Of a DNA stretch of 64,000 nucleotides, positions 18,986-27,478 are shown one piece after another. The translations under genes were made by a program, and so were the position numbers. The stretch lies in NCBI RefSeq assembly GCF_900119185.1, contig NZ_FPJE01000018.1, positions 35,880 through 99,879 of the forward strand, read 5' to 3'. How positions within the stretch are numbered: the stretch's first letter is position 1; each line of letters starts with the position of its first letter. The notes beneath the pieces were generated by a model. The model made no database searches, was not told the origin of the DNA, and saw only the letters and a program-made list of their open reading frames with translations. The stretch comes from Sinomicrobium oceani. Its GTDB lineage: Bacteria; Bacteroidota; Bacteroidia; Flavobacteriales; Flavobacteriaceae.

Positions 18986-20170
18986 ATGAATATTTCCAAA
19001 CAGTATTACCATATTTCCCGTCTCATAGCCCGTGTAATCATCGGTCAATCCGATGAGAACGAAAAGAAGGCCGTACAGCGATGGGTAGAAACGTCTCCCG
19101 AAAACAGAAAAATTTACGATAATATTCGAAAAGCCACATGGTACGGAAATAAGAAACAAGCTCATGGCGAATTCGATCCCGAAAAGGCCTGGTTAAGAAT
19201 AAAACCGCAGATCAATACCTATCCAAAAGTTCTTCCGGTAAACAAACAAATGTACAGGTATATCGCCGTAGCAGCTGTAATACTCGTTCTCGCAGGTTTT
19301 ATGCTCAAAACCACATGGAGTGGCCTGATACCTTTTTCCGGTGAGGAACAACCGGTGATAGTCCGAAATAGTATTGTTCCAGGACAGCATACTGCAGTGT
19401 TGACGCTATCCACCGGGACAGAGCTGACCCTTTCCGGGTCTGATACAAAGACCATTCCGAATGCTACGACCAACGGCAAAGAACTCATATACACGAAAAA
19501 ACCAGGAGATGAAAACACAACGGCATTCCATACGCTGACGGTCCCCAGGGGCGGACAATATGCCATGACACTATCCGATGGTTCCAGGATTTGGCTGAAC
19601 TCGGAATCAAAAATCAGTTATCCTGTAACTTTCGAAGAAGGAAAACCCAGAATAGTGCGCTTTATCTACGGCGAGGCTTATTTCGAAATATCTCCGGCAT
19701 CCGCACATCAGGGTGCTGCATTTACGGTACATCACGAGCTGCAGGAAATTGAGGTATTGGGTACTCAGTTTGACATAAAAGCTTTCCTTGACGAAGCCAC
19801 TGTTTACACAACCCTGGTAGAAGGATCTGTAAAAATAGCTTCCGGAGAAGATTCCCGCGTGATGCGTCCGGGCGAACAAGCTGTTCTCCAAAGCGCAGAC
19901 AACCGTATCAGGCTTAATACCGTAGACACTTCCCGGGAAGTGTCCTGGAAAAACGGATATTTCACTTTTAAGGATAAAAGTCTTGCCGAAATCATGAAAG
20001 TACTTTCCAGATGGTACGACATGGATGTTATTTTCCAGAACCCCTCACTCAAAAAGCAAAAATTTAACGGAACCATTCATAAAAAACAGTCCATAGAAGA
20101 GGTCATGGATATCATCAAACAGGGCTTCGATACCTATGAAATACACGAAAAAACGCTAATTATCCGATGA
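18986..20170 (+). CDS. FecR-family anti-sigma factor
   Basis: This inner-membrane protein has 394 residues from the ATG at 18986 (MNISKQYYHISRLIARVIIG); in-frame starts at 18932 (ATG) and 18920 (TTG) are less likely because they add a tail with no family resemblance. The N-terminal cytoplasmic domain (1-80) should bind the sigma factor. A membrane helix (about 90-108, AVAAVILVLAGFML) is followed by the periplasmic FecR domain (about 190-290, VPRGGQYAMTLSDGSRIWLN) and a C-terminal DUF4974/secretin-like domain (about 320-394) that contacts the STN domain of its receptor. The next gene encodes a SusC with an STN domain, so the signalling chain is complete. Confidence 0.92.
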   Translation: MNISKQYYHISRLIARVIIGQSDENEKKAVQRWVETSPENRKIYDNIRKATWYGNKKQAHGEFDPEKAWLRIKPQINTYPKVLPVNKQMYRYIAVAAVILVLAGFMLKTTWSGLIPFSGEEQPVIVRNSIVPGQHTAVLTLSTGTELTLSGSDTKTIPNATTNGKELIYTKKPGDENTTAFHTLTVPRGGQYAMTLSDGSRIWLNSESKISYPVTFEEGKPRIVRFIYGEAYFEISPASAHQGAAFTVHHELQEIEVLGTQFDIKAFLDEATVYTTLVEGSVKIASGEDSRVMRPGEQAVLQSADNRIRLNTVDTSREVSWKNGYFTFKDKSLAEIMKVLSRWYDMDVIFQNPSLKKQKFNGTIHKKQSIEEVMDIIKQGFDTYEIHEKTLIIR

Positions 20171-20266
20171 GATAATATTCCTGTAGCAGAAACAAAGAGT
20201 ATCATCAACGTATTGTCTAACCATACTTCAAATGAAATGAATACTACATACACCTAACCAAAAAGC

Positions 20267-20353
20267 ATGAAAAAAGGGAACAAAGGTCAAATCTCGTCAA
20301 AAATTCACGCCTTTATTCCCGTGCATCGTCAGAAAGAAAATAATACTAACTAA
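20267..20353 (+). CDS. Possible 28-residue peptide ORF before the second susC
   Basis: An ATG at 20267 opens a 28-codon frame (MKKGNKGQISSKIHAFI...) ending at TAA 20351-20353, 15 nt before the susC start. It is basic, has no signal peptide and matches nothing I know. It may be a leader peptide or simply chance; no promoter was identified for it. Confidence 0.2.
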   Translation: MKKGNKGQISSKIHAFIPVHRQKENNTN

Positions 20354-20368
20354 CAACCCTGTAAATTT

Positions 20369-23300
20369 ATGAAAACTAACGCTAACTCAGGTAACAATCA
20401 TTACCTGATAAGGCATTTGCATTTCGTTATGAAATTGATTGCTTTATTATTTTGTACAACGGTATTCAGCATGGTTCCTATAGAGCTGGGTGCACAAAAT
20501 ACCAGTATAAGAATTGACCACAATCGAACTATTTCCATAGATGAATTGTTCGACATTATTACCCGGCAGACAGATTACTCCTTTATTTATGAGTCGGAAA
20601 TGTTCCGGGATTCCCCCAGGGTCGAATTAAAAAAAGGGACGGTAACTATAGGTTCGCTCATTCGTAAAAGTTTGTCTGCTCAAAATTTCGATATCATCTT
20701 CACGACAAATAATACCATTATTATCAAGGAGAAAACCGTACCGCAACAAATCAAGGTTTCAGGTAGAGTATCCGACAAGAACGGATTGCCTGTTCCCGGT
20801 GCTACGGTGCTTATTAAGGGTACTTTTATGGGAACATCTACCGATTTGGACGGACATTACGAAATCGTGGTTTCCGATACCAGAAATGTCCTGGTCTACT
20901 CATCGCTTGGTTACACGACACAAGAGGTTACGGTAGGTCATCAAAGCACCATAGACGTCAGCCTGAAGGAAGAAATCAACGAACTCGATGAAATGGTACT
21001 GATCGGTTACGGAAAAACGTCAAAACGATTGGCTACGGGAAACGTATCCACTATCACTTCGGAAGACATCGCCAGGCAGCCGGTAACCAATGTCTTGGAA
21101 GCATTACAGGGAAAAGTTCCCGGCATGTTCATTGCACAAAGCAACGGGTTGCCGGGGAGTAAACCAAACGTATCCATACGCGGACAGGTATCTATAGCCA
21201 GCGGAGAACAACCTTTATATATTATAGATGGGGTTCCTTTCAACGCCTCTCCCGTAAACCCTGTCACCGGTTACGGATCTGCAGCCGGGCCCATAGACCC
21301 GCTAAACTCTATTAATCCGAATGATATTGCAAGTATAACAGTACTCAAGGACGCCGATGCCACTGCAATATACGGATCCAGGGGTGCCAATGGAGTTATA
21401 CTCATAAAAACCAAAAAATCCAGGGGAAAGGGTCACCGCCTGGATGTAAACACCTATACCGGTATGGGCAAAATTACCAATACGGTATCTACACTATCAC
21501 TCTCCCAGTACTTAAACATCAGACAGGAAGCCTTTGCCAATGACGGGATAACGCCCACCTCTAATAATGCTCCCGACCTGATGGATTGGGATCGGAACAA
21601 CAACACGGATTTCCAAAAGGAATTTCTTGAAAATACGGCTCAGAAAACCGAAGTATCCGCCTCGTTTTCAGGAGGAAGTGATCGTGTCAGTTATATCTTT
21701 TCCAATACTTTCCATGAAGAGACAACGGTATTTCCCGGTAGTCTCGGATACCGGCGCCTCTCTTCACATTTAGGCGTTGAAAGTACTTCCTCGGATAATA
21801 AGTTCAGGATTAGTGTCAGTGCCTTTTATACCAAGGAAGACAACAACCAGAGCGCAGCAGATCTAACGAGAATCGTGTATCATTTACCTCCAAATTATCC
21901 GCTATACAACACCGATGGCTCACTATATTGGATACCTAATTCCGACCTGAGCAATCCCATGTCCTATCTCATGCAAAAGTCGATATTCAAATCGACAAAC
22001 CTGCTGGCCAATACTACAATCAGTTACAAAATTACGCCCGATCTTACCGTTACTGCAAACCTGGGCTATAACAAGATATCACAAACCAGTAATATACAAA
22101 TCCCTTTGTCTTCGGTGGAACCCGGGACAGCAGACAGTTCTACCTCCCTGTTTGCCTCTAATTATGTAGAAACTTTCAATGTAGAGCCACAACTGGATTA
22201 CGTCCGGTATTTCCGATCCGGTAAATTATCGATCATGCTGGGCGGAAGTTTTCAGGCATCCGATTACGTTCAGCCTTTCGATGTAAGAGCCACCGGGTAC
22301 ACGGTGGATAAGCTGCTGGGAAGCCTCGCAGCAGCAGGAGAAATCACTTCCTACACCAACAATTTCCGCGAGTATAACTTTGCTTCTGTATTCGGACGCA
22401 TCAACTACGTCCACCAAAACCGCTACCTTCTTACCCTCACCGCACGCCGCGACGGCTCTACACGTTTCGGAGAAAATAAGCGATGGGGTAATTTTGGCTC
22501 GGTAGGAGCCGGATGGATTTTCAGCAATGAAACCTGGTTCAGCAATAAATTACCCTGGCTGAGTCATGGAAAACTAAGGGGCAGCTACGGTAGTGTCGGT
22601 AACGACCAGATATCCGACTATGGTTACCTGGACTCTTATGGCAACTGGTACTACAAATACAATGATGCCGTAATCATACCACAACGTATCGCTAACCGGA
22701 ATTATGGTTGGGAAACAACCCGTAAAACAGAAGTTTCCCTGGAAACCGGTTTTTTTAAAGACCGGATATTCCTGACATCCTCCTGGTTCCGAAACCGTAC
22801 TGACAACCAGCTCATCAATGCTCCGCTACCTGCCCAGACCGGTTTCGATTCCTTCCAGGCCAATCTCCCCGCACTGGTGGAAAGCAAGGGCATGGAATTC
22901 GAACTTACCTCCATGAACATCCAAAACGACAATTTTTCATGGAACAGTGCGTTCAACATCACGATACCCCGCAACCGCCTGATATCATTTCCAGGGCTTG
23001 AAAACACTGTCTACAGGGGAATATTCATAGAAGGCAAACCCATAAGAAATCTCAGCGGATATATTTTTACCGGCCTTGTCAACGGTGTCGTTACCGTAGA
23101 AGATGTAAACAACGATGGAGAGATTACCTCAGGGCTTACAGAAACCCTGGGAGGTGATTATAAATTACTGGACCGAAGCACCCCCGATTTTTACGGCGGA
23201 TTTAGCAACAGCCTGACATATAAAAATCTACGACTGGATATCTTGTTGCAGTTTGTGCGGCAAATGAAAAACGGAATACGGGAAAACAGCAATATTCCCG

Positions 23301-23635
23301 GAACAATATCTAACTTCAACAGAGATATCCTCAACGAAGGATTCCGCTATTCCCAGGATACCGGAAGTGATGCTTACATCGCCTACAACAACCAGTATAT
23401 CTATTCCAACGGGATCCTCTCCGATGCTTCCTTCATCCGGTTGAAAAACGTATCCCTCTCCTATCAATTCCCCGCTTCCCTGCTGAAATCAACGGTTATA
23501 AAAAGTGCAGGAATAGCACTGAGGGGGCAGAACCTTTTAACCCTCACCCGTTACGACGGTTATGATCCGGAAACAGGCCCCCTGTCCCTGCCTCCACTGA
23601 AAATGCTGACCGTGGGAATCAATTGTTCTTTCTAA
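20369..23635 (+). CDS. SusC/RagA TonB-linked transporter with STN signalling domain
   Basis: This 1088-residue outer-membrane receptor has a signal peptide (about 20-42), an STN (secretin/TonB N-terminal) domain at about 45-125 (ISIDELFDIITRQTDYSF), a carboxypeptidase-D-like domain (about 130-210), the plug (GYGKTSKRLATGNVS and GVILIKTKKS, about 210-350) and the barrel. The STN domain lets the loaded receptor signal through the C-terminal domain of FecR to the ECF sigma factor, so uptake induces its own genes. The start at 20369 gives a long n-region before the hydrophobic core; the internal ATG at 20429 is another possible start. The susD gene follows after 4 nt. Confidence 0.95.
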   Translation: MKTNANSGNNHYLIRHLHFVMKLIALLFCTTVFSMVPIELGAQNTSIRIDHNRTISIDELFDIITRQTDYSFIYESEMFRDSPRVELKKGTVTIGSLIRKSLSAQNFDIIFTTNNTIIIKEKTVPQQIKVSGRVSDKNGLPVPGATVLIKGTFMGTSTDLDGHYEIVVSDTRNVLVYSSLGYTTQEVTVGHQSTIDVSLKEEINELDEMVLIGYGKTSKRLATGNVSTITSEDIARQPVTNVLEALQGKVPGMFIAQSNGLPGSKPNVSIRGQVSIASGEQPLYIIDGVPFNASPVNPVTGYGSAAGPIDPLNSINPNDIASITVLKDADATAIYGSRGANGVILIKTKKSRGKGHRLDVNTYTGMGKITNTVSTLSLSQYLNIRQEAFANDGITPTSNNAPDLMDWDRNNNTDFQKEFLENTAQKTEVSASFSGGSDRVSYIFSNTFHEETTVFPGSLGYRRLSSHLGVESTSSDNKFRISVSAFYTKEDNNQSAADLTRIVYHLPPNYPLYNTDGSLYWIPNSDLSNPMSYLMQKSIFKSTNLLANTTISYKITPDLTVTANLGYNKISQTSNIQIPLSSVEPGTADSSTSLFASNYVETFNVEPQLDYVRYFRSGKLSIMLGGSFQASDYVQPFDVRATGYTVDKLLGSLAAAGEITSYTNNFREYNFASVFGRINYVHQNRYLLTLTARRDGSTRFGENKRWGNFGSVGAGWIFSNETWFSNKLPWLSHGKLRGSYGSVGNDQISDYGYLDSYGNWYYKYNDAVIIPQRIANRNYGWETTRKTEVSLETGFFKDRIFLTSSWFRNRTDNQLINAPLPAQTGFDSFQANLPALVESKGMEFELTSMNIQNDNFSWNSAFNITIPRNRLISFPGLENTVYRGIFIEGKPIRNLSGYIFTGLVNGVVTVEDVNNDGEITSGLTETLGGDYKLLDRSTPDFYGGFSNSLTYKNLRLDILLQFVRQMKNGIRENSNIPGTISNFNRDILNEGFRYSQDTGSDAYIAYNNQYIYSNGILSDASFIRLKNVSLSYQFPASLLKSTVIKSAGIALRGQNLLTLTRYDGYDPETGPLSLPPLKMLTVGINCSF

Positions 23636-23639
23636 AAAA

Positions 23640-25059
23640 ATGAAAAAAATGAAAAGACATAGCAATATATATATCTTGTTTATAGTGGTAATTATGACTT
23701 TTATAAGTTGTGAGGATCTTATCGAAATCGACACTCCACACAACCAGCTGGTCACAGATAACGTTTTTAAGGATACGACAACCATACATGCAGCTGTCCT
23801 GGGTATGTATGCCAAAATGGCTAATCCCGATGGCACACAGGGAGGTCTGGGAACTAATGCTACAATGTTCAATGGCATGTCTGCCGATGAAATTCATCAT
23901 TTCTACTCCTTCCTGTACGGAGAATTTGTGACGAACAGCCTGTTACCCGACAATATTTACGTCGATAATTACTGGGGTTTTATTTACAACAATGTTTATA
24001 CCGCCAATGCCCTCATTGAAGGGCTCGCTCGAGACGTCTACCCAACCCGAAACATACATCGCACCCCTGATTGGCGAAGCCAAGTTTATCCGGGCTATGT
24101 GCTATTTTTACCTGGTCAACAGTTTCGGAGATGTACCTCTGGTGCTCGAAACCAATCCGGCGATAACCGCTGAACTCCCCCGTGCAGATACGGAGGTGGT
24201 ATATACACAGATCAAAACAGATTTGCTGGAAGCTATCGCAGTACTTCCCGAAGACTTCCGGTCGTACGGAGGAGAGAAGATCAGGGCAACTACCGGGGCG
24301 GCACAAGCACTACTGGCGAGAGTTTACCTTTACATGAAAGATTGGGAAAATGCCGAAATTACGGCCTCCGAAATTCTACGGAAAACCGACCTGTACCACC
24401 TGGAACCCGATCCTGGCAAAGTTTTTCTGGCTAACAGTCAGGAAGGTATTCTGCAATTTGTACCAGCCTTCAGTTCTTCGATATGGATGGCATCTGCTTT
24501 CTACCCTTCGGCAGCTCCCAATTTTGTTCTCAATGACGGGCTTACTGCCGCTTTTGAGGAGGGAGATTACCGCAGATTCGCCTGGACTATCGACTATAAT
24601 ACCCAAGGAGATATCTACCCACATTCTGCCAAATATAAGCGTACCTTTTCCAACCCCTCAGCAATAGAGTACAACCAGGTGTTCCGGGTAGCAGAACAAT
24701 ACCTGATCCGGGCTGAGGCAAGAGCACAGCAGAACAATTTTGATGAAGCCACCGAAGATATCAACAAGATCAGGCGGCGTGCCAATTTGGACGATCTGCG
24801 GAATCTCAATACAAAAGAAGCACTTATTGCTGCCATCGAGCAGGAAAAAAGGATAGAGTTCTTTTGCGAATGGGGTCACCGCTGGTTCGATCTCAAACGC
24901 TGGCCGGGACGAATCGACCCATCTGTATCCCGTGCCGATGAAATCCTGTCCGAATACAAAGGAGATAACTGGCAAACTACCGATCAGTTATTTCCGATCC
25001 CACAAGCCAGCAGAACTACAAACCCTAACCTGTCCCAAAACCCGGGCTACACCAATTAA
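23640..25059 (+). pseudogene. SusD/RagB-family lipoprotein gene interrupted by a +1 frameshift
   Basis: The N-terminal part (lipobox FISC, then IEIDTPHNQLVTDNVFKD, frame of 23640) is typical SusD, and from about 24030 the SusD sequence continues in the next frame (LIGEAKFIRAMCYFYLVNSF to the end at 25059). The break lies in ctcgctcgag at 24024-24033. Removing one copy of the tandem CTCG restores IEGLETSTQPE and an uninterrupted protein of 471 residues with a normal SusD C-terminus. As written, the protein stops at 24173 and loses the TPR domain. Either the strain has lost this lid protein, or the 4-bp duplication is an assembly error. Neighbouring genes are intact, which favours a recent event or an error. 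Confidence 0.88.
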
Positions 25060-25076
25060 ATCTGTAAAAATATCAT

Positions 25077-26192
25077 ATGAAAAAACAATTTTGTTTGCTT
25101 TGGCTTCTATGTTTTGTCACATCGGCCATAGCTCAGGAAAATAATTATAAGATCAAAGGACATCTTACCGGAGACGATGTCCCTATGAAAGTATTGCTGT
25201 ATTACCGGGACGGAAACCGTAAGGTTGCAGACTCTGTCATGGCAGAAAAAAACAGGTTTGTCTTTACCGGAAAACTCGATCATCCTACCCAGGCCGCTAT
25301 ATCTGTTCAATACCATTATCCTTCCGACAAGGAAAAGGATAGTATCATCAGCGAAGGAGTGAATTTTATGCTCGACCTCGGTACCACAACAATCCAAGGC
25401 ACTTCCGTGCAAACAGCAGAAATAAAAGGCAGCAAAGCACAGGAAGATTTTAAGGCCTATCGGAGTATTGTGGATTCTGTTGGAAATGTGGTCTACAAAA
25501 TATGGAAGAGACAACAGGAAGAACTCCCGGAAGATTCTACCGCCGCTTTTAAGCGATTGTTATATGCCAGGAGCAAAATAATCAGAAGCATAACACAGCA
25601 TTATGTAAAAACCCATCCCAAATCCGGATTTTCCTTCTGGATACTGCAATCCAATACCGTATTGATCAACGATTTGGAATATGTCGAATCCCTTATGGAA
25701 ATCTTGAAACCTGAATTCGGGAATTTTCCCCGTTTTAAAGAACTTGAAGAAAAAATTGTTCTTACACGAAGACTGGCTATCGGAGAAAAGGCGACGGATT
25801 TCTCCCAGATTAACGATCAAGGTGTTGAGGTATCGCTTTCAGATCTGAGAGGAAAATATGTACTGATCGATTTCTGGGCAAGCTGGTGCGGCCCATGCCG
25901 GGCCGAATATCCCTATCTGAAACGGGTGTATAAAAAATACGGGCACAAGAATTTTGAGATCCTGGGGGTTTCCCTCGATGATAAAGAATCCGTCTGGAGA
26001 AATGCCATTACTTCCAATGGCTTCGAATGGATACAGCTTGCCGACTTAAAAGGACGTCACAATGCCGTAGCAATAGCGTATGGTATTTCGGCCATCCCTC
26101 AGAACTTCCTTATCGACCCTCAGGGAATAATCATTGCCAAAAACCTCAGAGGAGAAGAACTGGAGGAAAAACTGTCGGAAATCATCGACTAA
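25077..26192 (+). CDS. DUF4369/TlpA-type periplasmic thioredoxin (first copy of the SusCD locus)
   Basis: This 371-residue secreted protein has a signal peptide (MKKQFCLLWLLCFVTSAIAQ), a DUF4369-like beta domain (about 25-125), a helical linker, and a C-terminal thioredoxin domain with the active site WASWCGPC, Cys271 and Cys274. The cis-Pro loop (SAIPQNFLID) is intact. It is expected to be a periplasmic disulfide reductase. The gene begins 17 nt after the susD stop, so it is in the same transcript as the uptake pair. A paralogue follows, and a DsbD-like electron donor comes after that. Confidence 0.9.
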   Translation: MKKQFCLLWLLCFVTSAIAQENNYKIKGHLTGDDVPMKVLLYYRDGNRKVADSVMAEKNRFVFTGKLDHPTQAAISVQYHYPSDKEKDSIISEGVNFMLDLGTTTIQGTSVQTAEIKGSKAQEDFKAYRSIVDSVGNVVYKIWKRQQEELPEDSTAAFKRLLYARSKIIRSITQHYVKTHPKSGFSFWILQSNTVLINDLEYVESLMEILKPEFGNFPRFKELEEKIVLTRRLAIGEKATDFSQINDQGVEVSLSDLRGKYVLIDFWASWCGPCRAEYPYLKRVYKKYGHKNFEILGVSLDDKESVWRNAITSNGFEWIQLADLKGRHNAVAIAYGISAIPQNFLIDPQGIIIAKNLRGEELEEKLSEIID

Positions 26193-26314
26193 AATATATG
26201 TACTATCTGGCAGATCAGATCCACGTTTCACAACAATACAATAGACCGGACTTTTTTTGCGGGATATTATCATTCGGTAAGACCGCATCTCTTATTTAAA
26301 TCCAATCCAATAAC

Positions 26315-27388
26315 ATGAAAAAAATAGTTATATTTCTCATCAGTCTCCTATGCTCAGCAACGATATATGCCCAAAAAATGAATGTACTTGGCGATATCCT
26401 GGCCTCAGCAGATTCGCTGGCTATCTTTTTTTACCAGCATACAGATGGTAGTTACCAGTACGACACCGTACCGGTAACACAAGGAAGATTTACCTGGGAG
26501 GCCGACATCCCGGAATACCAGAAGATCCTGACCACATTTTTGCCAAGCCGTAAATTTCTGGATTTTATTTCCGAAAACAGCACCATTTACCTTACCGGAA
26601 GAGCCAATGCTCTGGAAGTAGATATTTACGGTTCCGGAGCCGAAAAAGAAGCAACCCTTTTTGGCCTGGAAATGCAAGACCTGACCCTCAACATCATTCA
26701 AAAATGGAATGCATACAGCACAGCTTCCAAAACACAACAATCCGCCATAAAGAAAGAGATCGATGAGCTGAATACAAAAAAGTCCGAACAGACCGCGGCC
26801 TACATCAGGGAACATCCGGACAGCGGTATGGCTGCAAACCTGGTCTATCAGATGGCCAGAACCGAAGATTACAATACGGTTTTTCCCCTTTTTTCCGCAT
26901 TGAGCGAAACGACCCGAAAAAGTACTACCGGAAAGCTCATTGCAGAAAAACTGGAGAAGACCAGGAAGTATGCGCTCCAGGCCTCTATATTCAATTTTTC
27001 ACAGAAAGACCCGGATGGCAACATCATATCGTACGAAGATTTCAGAGGAAAATATCTCCTTGTAGACTTCTGGGCCAGCTGGTGTGCGCCTTGCCGGGCT
27101 GAAAACCCCAATATTCTCAAGGTATACAACACATATAAAGATAAAGGCTTTGAGGTCGTTGGCATATCCCTGGATACCGATGCCATAAAATGGGTAAAAG
27201 CCATCAAAGAAGATCATCTGCCGTGGCCCCAGCTCTCCGACCTCAAAGGATATCAGAATGAAATTGCCGTGTATTATGATATTTATGCCATTCCATATTC
27301 GCTCCTGGTTTCTCCGGAAGGAAAGATCATCGCAAAAGGGTTACGGGGAGAAGCCCTAAACAAAAAACTGTCCGAACTGTTTGATTAA
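26315..27388 (+). CDS. DUF4369/TlpA-type periplasmic thioredoxin (second copy)
   Basis: This 357-residue protein has the same architecture as the preceding gene: signal peptide, N-terminal DUF4369-like domain, linker and C-terminal thioredoxin domain with WASWCAPC, Cys257 and Cys260, and a cis-Pro loop YAIPYSLLV. It shares the closing motif LRGEALNKKLSELFD with its neighbour (LRGEELEEKLSEIID), so the two probably arose by tandem duplication, but the first domains have diverged strongly, which suggests different partners. It is 122 nt after the first copy and 90 nt before the DsbD-like gene. Confidence 0.9.
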   Translation: MKKIVIFLISLLCSATIYAQKMNVLGDILASADSLAIFFYQHTDGSYQYDTVPVTQGRFTWEADIPEYQKILTTFLPSRKFLDFISENSTIYLTGRANALEVDIYGSGAEKEATLFGLEMQDLTLNIIQKWNAYSTASKTQQSAIKKEIDELNTKKSEQTAAYIREHPDSGMAANLVYQMARTEDYNTVFPLFSALSETTRKSTTGKLIAEKLEKTRKYALQASIFNFSQKDPDGNIISYEDFRGKYLLVDFWASWCAPCRAENPNILKVYNTYKDKGFEVVGISLDTDAIKWVKAIKEDHLPWPQLSDLKGYQNEIAVYYDIYAIPYSLLVSPEGKIIAKGLRGEALNKKLSELFD

Positions 27389-27478
27389 AGACTTTCGGGC
27401 ACAGCCGTATCCGACACTATAAAAAACCATCATAAGAAGAAAAACGCCTCCGTTTTTTAATTCAAAAAAAGACTTTAT

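Noticed and set aside
24024..24033. Programmed +1 frameshift in susD
   Set aside because: There is no slippery stop context, and a simple 4-bp duplication explains the break fully.
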